From NCBI RefSeq assembly GCF_018829635.1, contig NZ_JAHKKG010000006.1, forward strand, positions 434,001-498,000: 64,000 nt of DNA, written 5' to 3'. Made by a program: the position numbers and the translations under genes. Below the pieces are notes generated by a model. The model was not told the origin of the DNA, did no database searches, and was given only the letters and a program-made list of their open reading frames with translations. Positions 24,389 through 32,237 of this stretch are shown here, piece after piece. Source of the stretch: Paractinoplanes bogorensis (lineage in GTDB: Bacteria > Actinomycetota > Actinomycetes > Mycobacteriales > Micromonosporaceae). The first letter of the stretch is position 1. Every line of letters starts with the position of its first letter.

Positions 24389-25024
24389 ATGAGGGTCGTG
24401 GTCGCCGAGGATCTGACACTGCTGCGCGACGGGATCGTGCGCATGCTCCAGGCGTACGGGTTCGAGGTGGTGGCCGCCGTCGACAACGGTCCCGACCTGC
24501 TCAAGGCCCTGCTCACCGACAACCCGGACGTCGCCGTGGTCGACGTCCGCCTCCCGCCCGGTCACACCGACGAGGGACTGCGCGCCGCCCTGACCGCGCG
24601 CGCCGAGAAGCCCGGGCTCCCGGTTCTCGTGCTCTCCCAGTACGTCGAGCGCCTGTACGCCCGTGAGCTGCTCGCCGACGGCCACGGCGGGATCGGCTAT
24701 CTGCTCAAGGACCGCGTCTCCGACATCGGCGAGTTCATCGACGCGGTGCGGCGGGTCGCGGCCGGCGGCACGGCGCTCGACCCCACGGTCGTCGCGAAAC
24801 TGATGGGCAGCAAGCCGAAGATGCCGCTCACGCCGCGCGAACACGAGGTGCTCGAGCACATGGCCCAGGGCCGCTCCAACGCGGCGATCGGCGGGGCGCT
24901 CTTCATCACCGAGAAGGCCGTGGCCAACCACACCAACAACATCTTCGCCAAGCTCGGCCTGCAGACCTCCGAGGACGACAATCGCCGCGTGCTGGCCGTC
25001 CTCAGATACCTGGAGGGGTACTAG
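24389..25024 (+). CDS. NarL/LuxR-type response regulator
   Basis: 211 aa. Receiver with VVVAEDLTLLRDG, phospho-acceptor in VAVVDVRLPPGHTDEG (about 51), S in VLSQYVERLYA and K in GYLLKDRVSDIGEF. LuxR helix-turn-helix at about 148-205: LTPREHEVLEHMAQGRSNAA and EKAVANHTNNIFAKLGL. The VRLPPGHTDEG form is typical of the actinobacterial subgroup paired with short kinases lacking a sensor domain. Likely partner is the kinase at 26204, separated by a DUF418 gene. Confidence 0.93.
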   Translation: MRVVVAEDLTLLRDGIVRMLQAYGFEVVAAVDNGPDLLKALLTDNPDVAVVDVRLPPGHTDEGLRAALTARAEKPGLPVLVLSQYVERLYARELLADGHGGIGYLLKDRVSDIGEFIDAVRRVAAGGTALDPTVVAKLMGSKPKMPLTPREHEVLEHMAQGRSNAAIGGALFITEKAVANHTNNIFAKLGLQTSEDDNRRVLAVLRYLEGY

Positions 25025-25088
25025 CACCTGGGCTAGACGGGTTCCAGCCACCTCGTTCAGAAGCGCCCCATTCACGAGGCTCTTAGGC

Positions 25089-26207
25089 ATGACAACGACG
25101 CTTCACACCAACGGCCCGGTCGCCAGGAAAGAGCGAGCCCTCGCTCCCGACCTCATCCGCGGCGCCATGCTCCTGTTCATCGCGCTCGCCAACGCGGCCA
25201 ACTTCGCCTTCCGCGGACAGCCGGGACTCGACCCCACCCCGTACGGGATGGAACGGGTCGTCAATTTCTTGATGTCTTTGCTCGTCGACAGTCGCGCGTA
25301 TCCCGTCTTCGCGGTGATGTTCGGCTACGGCCTGGTGCAGATCGCGCGGCGGCAGGGCGACGCGGCCCGCCGGGTGCTGATGCGGCGCAATGTCGCGCTG
25401 ATCGTTTTCGGTTTCGCCCACGCGACGCTGCTGTATTTCGGGGACTTCCTGGGGGCGTACGGGATCGTGGGAATTCTCGCCACCTGGCTGTTGCTCCGCC
25501 GCAGTGACCGGTTCCACCGCCTGATCCTGTGGCTCTGGGGGCTGCAGACCGTGTACGCCGTCGTCCTGGCCGTGATCGTGCTGACCACCGCTTCCGGCGG
25601 CGACGCCACGCTCACCAACAAGCCCAACCCGTCGCTGGCCGCCTCGAGCTACGCCGCCTCGATCGCCGACCGCCTCGCCGAATGGCCGGTGCACACGGCC
25701 ACCGTCATCCCGTTCATCATCATCGTCTGGCTCGGCATCTGGGCCGCGCGCCACCGCATTCTGGAGAACCCGGCCCAGCACCGTACGCTCCTGCGCCGCA
25801 CCGCCGTGGCCGGGCTCGGCATCGCCATCGCCGGCGGACTACCGTACGCGCTGGTGTCGGCCGGCTGGCTGCACGTCAGCGCCGGTACGGTCGACGCCAT
25901 GGCCTTCCTGCACGCGCTCACCGGCGAGTACGGCGGTCCCGGCTACGTGGCCCTGTTCGCCCTGATCGCCACGCGGAACCGGGTCACGACCGCGATCGCC
26001 GCGCTCGGTCAGCGGTCGATGAGCGGCTACCTGTTCCAGTCGGTGGCCTGGGTCGCCCTGTTCAGCCCGTGGGCGCTCGGCCTGACCGGCACCTGGCCCG
26101 CCCTCGTGGCCGCGGTCGGCATCTGGGCCGTGTCGGTGTCGATCGCGCACCGGATGCGCGGCGCCGGACCGGCCGAGACCGCCCTCCGGCGCTTCACCTA
26201 CCGATGA
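25089..26207 (+). CDS. DUF418-domain polytopic membrane protein
   Basis: 372 aa with about eight to nine membrane helices. N-terminal RALAPDLIRGAMLLFIALANAANF and C-terminal VTTAIAALGQRSMSGYLFQS fit the DUF418 / acyltransferase-3-like family of YeiB type. Biochemical function is unknown. GAGG lies about 9 nt upstream of the ATG. The stop overlaps the start of the kinase (ATGA), so it is made with the kinase and could act as its sensory or target membrane component. Confidence 0.9.
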   Translation: MTTTLHTNGPVARKERALAPDLIRGAMLLFIALANAANFAFRGQPGLDPTPYGMERVVNFLMSLLVDSRAYPVFAVMFGYGLVQIARRQGDAARRVLMRRNVALIVFGFAHATLLYFGDFLGAYGIVGILATWLLLRRSDRFHRLILWLWGLQTVYAVVLAVIVLTTASGGDATLTNKPNPSLAASSYAASIADRLAEWPVHTATVIPFIIIVWLGIWAARHRILENPAQHRTLLRRTAVAGLGIAIAGGLPYALVSAGWLHVSAGTVDAMAFLHALTGEYGGPGYVALFALIATRNRVTTAIAALGQRSMSGYLFQSVAWVALFSPWALGLTGTWPALVAAVGIWAVSVSIAHRMRGAGPAETALRRFTYR

Positions 26208-27166
26208 ACCGCCTGCTGGTGGCGACGGCCGTGGCGCTCAGCGTCGCGGCCACCGCCGTGTGGGCCGTCGCCGGGCCGGCCGGCGAGTTCTGGCCGCGCT
26301 GGGTCTACTTCGGATTCGGGACGGTGGCGGCCGGCGTCTTCGTGTTCCGGCGCGCGGGCCGGGTCTCGTCCGGGCGGCGGCGCGGGCTGGCCCTCAACGT
26401 GGCGTTCTGCGGGTTGCTGCTCGCGGTCGACCTCACGGTCTACGTGCTCTCCGGTGGCGGCTACTTCTGGCCGGTCTGGACCGCGCTCGCCGTCGCCGTC
26501 CTGCTCAGCGTGCATGCCTACCTGGTGAGCCGGGAGAGCGAGCTGCTCGACCGGGTCACGTCGCTGACCCGCTCCCGCCGGGCCGCCGTCGACCGGCAGG
26601 CGGCCGAGCTCAAGCGCGTCGAACGCGACCTGCACGACGGCGCCCAGGCCCGCATGGTGTCGCTCGCGCTGACCCTCGGGATGGCCAGTGATCTGCTGCG
26701 CCGCGACCCCGACACGGCCGAGAGACTGTTGGGTGAGGCCCGCTCGACGGCCCGGGCGGCGCTCGACGACATGCGCGCGGTCATGCACAGCATCCATCCG
26801 CCGGTGCTGGCCGACCGGGGGCTGGTGGATGCCGTACGGGCGCTGGTCCTCGATCTGTCGCTGCCCACCACAGTGGAGGGCGAGGTGGCTTCGGCGTTGA
26901 CACCCGCGGTCGAGACGGCCGCCTACTTCGCGGTCGCGGAATGCCTCGGCAACATCGTCAAACACAGCGGCGCCACCTCGGCCTCGGTGCGCTTCGAGCC
27001 GCCGCTGCGGGCCACGGTGATCGACAACGGACACGGCGGTGCCGATCCGGCGGCCGGCAGCGGTCTGCGCGGCATCACCGACCGGCTCGAGGCAGTCGAC
27101 GGGCGCCTCGACGTGACCAGCCCGCCCGGCGGACCGACAAAGATCACCATCACGATTCCGGTCTGA
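26204..27166 (+). CDS. NarL-type sensor histidine kinase
   Basis: 320 aa. About four membrane helices within residues 5-105, a short linker, then the phospho-His in ELKRVERDLHDGAQARMVS (about 143), N-box AVAECLGNIVKHSGA (about 244) and G-box GGADPAAGSGLRGITDRL. There is no external sensor domain; signal input is probably via the membrane helices or the co-translated DUF418 protein. The probable regulator is encoded two genes upstream at 24389. Confidence 0.93.
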   Translation: MNRLLVATAVALSVAATAVWAVAGPAGEFWPRWVYFGFGTVAAGVFVFRRAGRVSSGRRRGLALNVAFCGLLLAVDLTVYVLSGGGYFWPVWTALAVAVLLSVHAYLVSRESELLDRVTSLTRSRRAAVDRQAAELKRVERDLHDGAQARMVSLALTLGMASDLLRRDPDTAERLLGEARSTARAALDDMRAVMHSIHPPVLADRGLVDAVRALVLDLSLPTTVEGEVASALTPAVETAAYFAVAECLGNIVKHSGATSASVRFEPPLRATVIDNGHGGADPAAGSGLRGITDRLEAVDGRLDVTSPPGGPTKITITIPV

Positions 27167-27203
27167 GCTTGGTTTGGTTGCGCGGGCCGGGCAGCATGGC
27201 TTC

Positions 27204-28409
27204 GTGCCTTTCCCGTACGCCCACAGCCGTCAGCAAGCGCAGTCCCTCGCCGAGGCGGGAGACGTCCCGGCGGCGCGGGCGGTGCTCGAAGGTGCCGTCT
27301 CGTCCGGCCGGGCCGGGCTCGCCGAGGGCGACCCGGAACTGCTCGAGACCATGCGGCAGCTGGCCGGGCTGCACGTGTCGGCGGGCGATCCGGCGGCGGC
27401 GCGGCGCGTGCTCGAAGAGGCCGTGGCGGCCGTCCGCACCACCGATCAACTGGGTGTGATGCTGGCCTTCGATCTGGCCGTGGTCGCCGCCGACCTGGGC
27501 AATCGGCATGTGGCGCGGACGCAGTTCGCGCGGGTGGCCGAGCTGGGACCGGCCGTCCTGGGGGAGGACCACTGGGCGGTGGATCGCGCTCGCGCTTTCC
27601 TGGGTGCGGCCACCGACGATGCACCCGCGCCGGTCTCCTCGCCCCCGCCCGTCTCGCCGGCGCCCCTCTTCGCGCCGCCGGTTTCCGCTCCTCCCGAGCC
27701 GGTCACCGCTGTACCGGCCTTCGCGCCGACCCCGCCCTCCCCAGCCCGTCGTCACTGGCTTCCCGCGGCGCTCGGCGGTGTCGTGGGTGGCGTCATCGTG
27801 GCCGTCGTCGTCGCGGTTGTCGTCCTACGGCCGGGCGACGACGAACCGGCCTCCACCGCCGCGACCCAGCCCGTGCCGTCCGTGCCTTCGGCGGCGCCTT
27901 CTCCGGTTCCCACGCCGTCGGCGCCGGTCCCGTCCTCCGCTGCGCCGTCGACCACTCCGCCCCGCACATCCGCGGCGGTCAAACCCACGACGGCAAAACC
28001 CACAACCGCAGTTCCTTCCGTACGGACGAAGATCGTCGCCCCGGCCCCCAACAGCAAGGTCCCCTATCCGTTCGACGCCCGCTTCACGGTCGCCAAGTCC
28101 GACGCCGGCGCCACGGACACCGTCGTCGCCCTGCTCATCTGCGTGGCCGGCCGCTGCTATCTGGACGGCAAGCTCGACATGATCGAGGGCACCGCCGCCC
28201 CGTACACGATCTATCTCGGCTCGACCCGCCCCGAAGGCACCGGCGTCGCCTGGAAGCTACGGCTGGACCGGCTGCCCGAGTCCACTTTCACCAAGCTGAT
28301 CGCCGCCCGGGACGCCGCGATCGCCGACGGCACCTGGGGCGACAAGGGCACCCCGATGAGCGCCCTCAACCCGGCCCCGCTCAGCACCGTCACCGTCGTC
28401 AAGGGCTGA
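27204..28409 (+). CDS. Membrane-anchored TPR-like protein with extracellular domain
   Basis: 401 aa. The cytoplasmic N-terminus (about 1-150) contains TPR-like helical pairs (QQAQSLAEAGDVPAARAVLE, VSAGDPAAARRVLEEAV, FDLAVVAADLGNRHVA). A proline-rich region follows, one membrane helix at about 192-215 (GVVGGVIVAVVVAVVVL), then a Pro/Thr/Ser-rich stalk and a C-terminal extracellular domain with a likely disulfide in LLICVAGRCYLDGK. No named family recognised. The GTG at 27204 has CAGCAT 6 nt upstream. Possible role: transduction between cell surface and a cytoplasmic partner. Confidence 0.82.
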   Translation: MPFPYAHSRQQAQSLAEAGDVPAARAVLEGAVSSGRAGLAEGDPELLETMRQLAGLHVSAGDPAAARRVLEEAVAAVRTTDQLGVMLAFDLAVVAADLGNRHVARTQFARVAELGPAVLGEDHWAVDRARAFLGAATDDAPAPVSSPPPVSPAPLFAPPVSAPPEPVTAVPAFAPTPPSPARRHWLPAALGGVVGGVIVAVVVAVVVLRPGDDEPASTAATQPVPSVPSAAPSPVPTPSAPVPSSAAPSTTPPRTSAAVKPTTAKPTTAVPSVRTKIVAPAPNSKVPYPFDARFTVAKSDAGATDTVVALLICVAGRCYLDGKLDMIEGTAAPYTIYLGSTRPEGTGVAWKLRLDRLPESTFTKLIAARDAAIADGTWGDKGTPMSALNPAPLSTVTVVKG

Positions 28410-28445
28410 CCACCCGCTTTCCCGGTTCGCTTATCCTCGGTGGCT

Positions 28446-30287
28446 GTGCCCGCTGGACCGGTGCTCGGCCTGACTTACCAGGAGTGTCGTTCGTGGGCCG
28501 TCCGTGCCCCAGGGAGGCAGGCGCAGGCGAACATCCGTCCCTGGGGGCTAGGCCTGTTCCCGTCCCGGCCTCCGCTCCCGATGCTGCTCTATCTGGCCGA
28601 CCGGGAAGGGCGCCTGATCGGACAGTCGGCTGATGCGTTTGCGGTCATCGAGCCGCCGATCGCCCGGAAGGACGACTGGAATCGGGCCATGCGGGCCCAG
28701 CCCGGTCGCGTTCGGGCGCTGAGCCTGCTCGTTCGCGTGTGGCCGTTGCTTCTTCCGTACGGGCCGGCCTTCGCCGCGATGGTCGTGGCGGTGCCGATCG
28801 CCCTCGTCTCCCGGGAAGCCGCCCTGGTCGCTCTTGTGTTGGTGCTGCTCAGCTTGTGCGTCGCGATCGCCGACCTGACCGTCGGTGCCGTCCGCCTGTC
28901 CTGGGAGGTCGTCCAAGCCGGGAGCCGGGGCGTTCCCGACGGCGAGATCTTCGGCAATGAGCTGCGGGGTCACCACTGGACCATCACGTTCTGCCAGGCG
29001 AGTGCTCCCGACGACGCCGACCGGCTGTGTTCGGATGCGCTCGTCCGCGCGTCCGAGTTGACGGACGCCTTTCTGCCGCCCGATCCGGCTTTCGGCTCGG
29101 GATACGTCGGTGTGCGGGCGCCTGGCTTCACCGACGCCGGTATCCGGAAACAGCTCGGATCGTTGCCGTCTCTCAGCCGGGTCCGCGGCACCGACTGGTT
29201 CGTCATCGGCACCCGGAAGGAGTTCCGGCCTCCTGATCACGACGCCGTCCGCCCGTTGAGTGTCATCCGGCTCATGGTTTTGACCGCCCTGACCGGCGTC
29301 GCCGCGACGGCGCAGATGGTGGCCGGGCTCGAGCAGATGCGCTACCCGCAGGCACTGCTGTGGGTTGCCCGTTACGTGGCGTTCAAGTTCCCGGAGTCGG
29401 CGACCTGGCAGTCGCAGGTGTTCGGGGTGCTGATCATGATCATGGTGTCGGTCATGGCGGGGGCCCTTCTGGTGACGCTGCGTCAGCGCATCCGGTACCG
29501 GCAGGCCCGCCGGGACCTGTTGTACGGAGCCGTCGAGTCGAGGCCGACCGTGGCGATCATCGTCGTCAACGAGAACGAGAGCCGGGCTGTGGAGGAAGCT
29601 GTCCTCGCGCGTTCACCCGGCTTCGTGCCGAGCGCCTGGCGGGCCGGGTCCAAGGCGGTGACCTGGCTCGGCCGGATCGGCGGCGCGAACGTCGTCCTGG
29701 CCCGGAGTGAGCAGGGCACGGTCGGGGCGGGCTCGATGCCGGAAACGGCCGGCGAACTGATCCGGCACCTCGATCCGGCGTGCCTGATCCTCACCGGGAT
29801 CGGGTACGGGCTCGACTCTTGCGAGCTCGACGGCGGTGACCAGGACCTGGGTGATGTCGTGGTCGCCACGCAGGTGCACGCCATGGACCACCGCAAGGTC
29901 ACCACGCCGGCCGACGGCACCCGGCACGAGATCACCCGCGGCCCGCGGCCGGAGCCCACGAGTTCCCTGCTCAGTCACGCTCGTGCGCTGGCCCCCGGGC
30001 GCTCGCCGGTGGTCCGTTTCGGTGTGGCGCTGTCGCTCAACACGCTGGTGAACAGCCCGGACGAACGGGCCCGGCTGAAAGGACTCGACGAAGAGGCGAT
30101 CCTGGGCGAGATGGAGGCGGCCGGGCTCGCCGCGGTCGCCATCCGGGCCAAGCGCGACTGGATCCTGATCAAGGGCATCTCGGACTGGGGTGTCGGCAAG
30201 ACCGGCGAGCACCAGGCCCGGGCCGCCCGCAACGCCGCCGAGTTCACCCTCGACCTGATCGCCCGGATCGAGCCGGGCGGCCCGTGA
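28446..30287 (+). CDS. Membrane protein with C-terminal nucleoside-phosphorylase-like domain
   Basis: 613 aa from this start. Two hydrophobic clusters (about residues 95-145 and 280-345, probably two helices each) flank a soluble segment. The C-terminal 240 residues resemble the PNP/MTA-SAH nucleosidase superfamily: ILTGIGYGLDS, DLGDVVVATQVHAMDHRKV, GLDEEAILGEMEAAGLAAVA and IKGISDWGVGKTGEHQARAAR, where the ME-AAGLA and I-x-G-SD motifs bind nucleoside ribose and base. Similar domains serve as signalling or defence effectors in STAND proteins, usually at the N-terminus. TATCCT lies 8 nt upstream of the GTG at 28446; a GTG at 28440 is too close to it. Function unproven. Confidence 0.75.
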   Translation: MPAGPVLGLTYQECRSWAVRAPGRQAQANIRPWGLGLFPSRPPLPMLLYLADREGRLIGQSADAFAVIEPPIARKDDWNRAMRAQPGRVRALSLLVRVWPLLLPYGPAFAAMVVAVPIALVSREAALVALVLVLLSLCVAIADLTVGAVRLSWEVVQAGSRGVPDGEIFGNELRGHHWTITFCQASAPDDADRLCSDALVRASELTDAFLPPDPAFGSGYVGVRAPGFTDAGIRKQLGSLPSLSRVRGTDWFVIGTRKEFRPPDHDAVRPLSVIRLMVLTALTGVAATAQMVAGLEQMRYPQALLWVARYVAFKFPESATWQSQVFGVLIMIMVSVMAGALLVTLRQRIRYRQARRDLLYGAVESRPTVAIIVVNENESRAVEEAVLARSPGFVPSAWRAGSKAVTWLGRIGGANVVLARSEQGTVGAGSMPETAGELIRHLDPACLILTGIGYGLDSCELDGGDQDLGDVVVATQVHAMDHRKVTTPADGTRHEITRGPRPEPTSSLLSHARALAPGRSPVVRFGVALSLNTLVNSPDERARLKGLDEEAILGEMEAAGLAAVAIRAKRDWILIKGISDWGVGKTGEHQARAARNAAEFTLDLIARIEPGGP

Positions 30288-30310
30288 CCCCGGGTAGCGT
30301 GATCACCGGA

Positions 30311-30374
30311 ATCGCTCGGCGCCATGTTCGTTCGGTGCCATAGTCGTTCAGCGCCGTATTCGTTCATCGCCGGG
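30311..30374 (+). repeat. Four exact-period 16-bp direct repeats upstream of the 30386 gene
   Basis: Units at 30311-30326, 30327-30342, 30343-30358 and 30359-30374 with consensus TTCGTTCNGCGCCATA; positions 2-7 and 10-13 are the best conserved. The last unit runs into the Shine-Dalgarno of the following gene. Possible multi-site operator. Confidence 0.7.
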
Positions 30375-30385
30375 AGGAGCCCGTC

Positions 30386-30847
30386 GTGGCCTATGCCGTG
30401 GACTTCGCGACTGTGTCGACCGTGGGTCTGGAGTCGTCGCCGGTGGCGGAGGCGCTGGCCGGGCTGCGGGCCAACGAGGCCCGGTACTTCAAGAACAAGT
30501 ACGGGCACGTGTTCACGACCGAGCCCGCGAGCGAGGCCGCCGAGGCCGTCGCCTGGGTGAGCCGCATTCTCGAGCAGGAGCGCGGCATCGTCATCGCGGC
30601 CCGCCCGCTCGAGGCGAACGCCTTCCAGGTCGAGAACATCCGGATGGCGTATGTCTTCTACGAAGACGGCCTGTCGATCAACGTGATGTACACCGTCGAC
30701 GACGACGGGAAGCGGGCGGTCGGCTTCAAGCTCTCCGAGGGCATGGAGGTGCCGGCCGAGCTCGGCGCGTTCAAGTTCGCCCGGCAGAAGTCGAAGCTGG
30801 CCGGAACCATCCGCGGCTCGTACTTCGTGATCAAGAACGAGTACTAA
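30386..30847 (+). CDS. Hypothetical protein, 153 aa
   Basis: Cytoplasmic, no membrane segment. Segments include KNKYGHVFTTEPASEAAE, AYVFYEDGLSINVMYTVDDD and a basic tail FKFARQKSKLAGTIRGSYFV. No family recognised. GGGAGGAG gives a strong start at the GTG 30386. It follows the membrane nucleosidase-like gene by 98 nt, with four 16-bp repeats between them, so it may have separate control. Its stop lies inside the reiterated 3' end of the convergent gene at 30882. Confidence 0.8.
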   Translation: MAYAVDFATVSTVGLESSPVAEALAGLRANEARYFKNKYGHVFTTEPASEAAEAVAWVSRILEQERGIVIAARPLEANAFQVENIRMAYVFYEDGLSINVMYTVDDDGKRAVGFKLSEGMEVPAELGAFKFARQKSKLAGTIRGSYFVIKNEY

Positions 30848-30928
30848 CGACCGATCGCTTCTTCCTTGGTCGTGCCGTCTATCAGCGGCCGATCGCTTCC
30901 TCGTTGGTGGTGCCGTCGACCAGCGGGC
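30846..30928. repeat. Duplicated C-terminal coding segment of the 30882 gene
   Basis: A 38-bp period: CCGATCGCTT at 30851 and again at 30889. The downstream copy, read on the minus strand, encodes DGTTKEEAIGR followed by its own TAG, while the gene ends DGTTNEEAIGR-TGA. Four of the five codon differences are silent. Confidence 0.8.
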
Positions 30929-31517
30929 GGCCGCCCAGCGGGGCGTCCAGATCGAGCGGGATCAGGCGTACCGGGGGCAGGGCCTGGCTGCGGGTGGCCT
31001 GATCGCACAGGATCTTGGCCGAGACGCAGGTGCCGCGGAGCGTGACCGTGACCCGGTCGGCCGTCTCGTCGACGGTCATCGCCTCGGGCCGGAACGCGCC
31101 GTCGACCGCGATGAGCAGGTCGGTCCCGGCCGGGACCGGGCCCAGGCCGGCCAGGAACTTCTCGTCCGGGGTGGCGTAGCGCCAGATCGCCACCGGATCA
31201 CCCGAGTCGCCGGCCGGCGGGCTCGCCAGCAGCTCGGCCGAGGACGTGCCGAAGCGCTGTTCGCGGGCCTCCCGGGCCTGGGCCGCGTCGCGCTCCGGCG
31301 AGTTGTGGTCACGGATCAGGACGAAGCCGAAGATCAGCACCAGCACGATCGTGCCGACGCCGGCCGCCCGGCCCAGGTTGTACGAGAGGTCGCTCGGCTC
31401 GTTGGCCTCCGGGTCGCGGTAGCGCCACGCGTTCAGCACCTGCCACTGCTGTCGCGGCGCGATCACGGTCCAGAGCGCGAACGCGATGAGCACCACACCA
31501 CCGAGGATCAGCCCCAC
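30882..31517 (-). CDS. Membrane protein resembling DUF6199, function unknown
   Basis: 211 aa. Two N-terminal helices: LILGGVVLIAFALWTVIAP (about 2-20) and GVGTIVLVLIFGFVLIR (about 52-68), separated by QQWQVLNAWRYRDPEANEPSD, which resembles the W-R-Y-x-D-x-E-P-S-D signature of DUF6199. An extracellular domain of about 140 residues follows with two cysteines (TCVSAKILCDQ) that could form a disulfide. It precedes no gene closely. Start at 31517; no strong Shine-Dalgarno. The C-terminal codons are duplicated just past the stop. Confidence 0.82.
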   Translation of the reverse strand: MGLILGGVVLIAFALWTVIAPRQQWQVLNAWRYRDPEANEPSDLSYNLGRAAGVGTIVLVLIFGFVLIRDHNSPERDAAQAREAREQRFGTSSAELLASPPAGDSGDPVAIWRYATPDEKFLAGLGPVPAGTDLLIAVDGAFRPEAMTVDETADRVTVTLRGTCVSAKILCDQATRSQALPPVRLIPLDLDAPLGGRPLVDGTTNEEAIGR

Positions 31518-31545
31518 GCGGGCAGTGTGCCAGAGTCGATCAAGC

Positions 31546-31917
31546 TCAAGCCGGTCCGGCCAGGCCGATCAGGTTGCCCTCGGGGTCGGTGAACTGGGCC
31601 ACCACCAGGTCGCGACCCTCGGCCCGCTCGGGACCGAGCACGCGCCGGCCGCCCAGCGCCTCGGCCCGCCGCAGGGCCTCGCCGACATCGGGGACGCCGA
31701 CGTAGAACACGACGTGCGGGCGGTGCGCGGAACCGCCGCCGACGCCACCGGGAATCGTCTCGCCGGCCTCGGTGAACCCGTATTCGCCCTGGTCGGAGAC
31801 CGACGGTGCGACCGGGCCGCTGGTGTCGAACGACCAGCCGAACAGGTTGCCGTAGTAGCCGCGCAGGGCGGCCGGGTCGGTACCGATGATCTCGAAGTGC
31901 ACGACAGGCTCAGCCAT
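31546..31917 (-). CDS. VOC-superfamily (glyoxalase-like) protein
   Basis: 123 aa, two beta-alpha-beta-beta-beta modules: VVHFEIIGTDPAALRGYYGNLFGWSFD and RPHVVFYVGVPDVGEALRRAEALGG, ending VVAQFTDPEGNLIGL. This matches the small VOC proteins of actinobacteria, metal-dependent or sequestering, with unknown substrate. The start at 31917 follows TAAATT by 6 nt and lacks a Shine-Dalgarno. It runs into the next gene on the same strand with 28 nt between them, so the two may be co-transcribed. Confidence 0.92.
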   Translation of the reverse strand: MAEPVVHFEIIGTDPAALRGYYGNLFGWSFDTSGPVAPSVSDQGEYGFTEAGETIPGGVGGGSAHRPHVVFYVGVPDVGEALRRAEALGGRRVLGPERAEGRDLVVAQFTDPEGNLIGLAGPA

Positions 31918-31923
31918 AGCGGA

Positions 31924-31929
31924 AATTTA
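31924..31929 (-). promoter_or_regulatory. Leaderless -10 element for the VOC protein
   Basis: TAAATT on the minus strand, 6 nt before the ATG at 31917. Confidence 0.5.
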
Positions 31930-32009
31930 CCGCCCCGGGTGGTGCAAGGCGGGGCAGCCGCTGCCGATAGGGCAGATCGCAACCCCCTCACCACCGTAGG
32001 AGACCCCCG

Positions 32010-32237
32010 ATGAACGCAGTCAGTGCCGTCGACGCCGTCAGCCCGTCCAGCGAGGCCAAGGCCCAGCTCGTCCGCTATCAGGAGAAGCTCGCGGCCGATC
32101 TGGCGGCCAAGGTCGCCCAGGAGCGGGTCATCCAGCAGGACCGCGAGGCCGTGACCAAGGCGCAGGAGTCGGTGCGCGAGGCGGAGAAGGCCTCAACGGC
32201 TGCGGTTGCCGGAGCGGGGCTCGACGTCACCGTCTGA
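32010..32237 (+). CDS. Small coiled-coil protein, function unknown
   Basis: 75 aa, highly charged, with continuous heptad-like helix from about residue 15 to 62 (EAKAQLVRYQEKLAADLAAK, then ERVIQQDREAVTKAQESVRE). No family recognised. GGAG stands 8 nt before the ATG. The last 45 nt overlap the convergent response regulator gene on the opposite strand, an unusually long overlap of two coding 3' ends. Confidence 0.75.
   Translation: MNAVSAVDAVSPSSEAKAQLVRYQEKLAADLAAKVAQERVIQQDREAVTKAQESVREAEKASTAAVAGAGLDVTV

Noticed and set aside
30311..30374. CRISPR array
   Set aside because: Units are contiguous 16-mers without spacers and there are no cas genes.
28446..30847. Anti-phage operon made of the membrane nucleosidase-like protein and the following small gene
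   Set aside because: The two have separate control regions, and no defence gene is adjacent; not enough to call a defence system.
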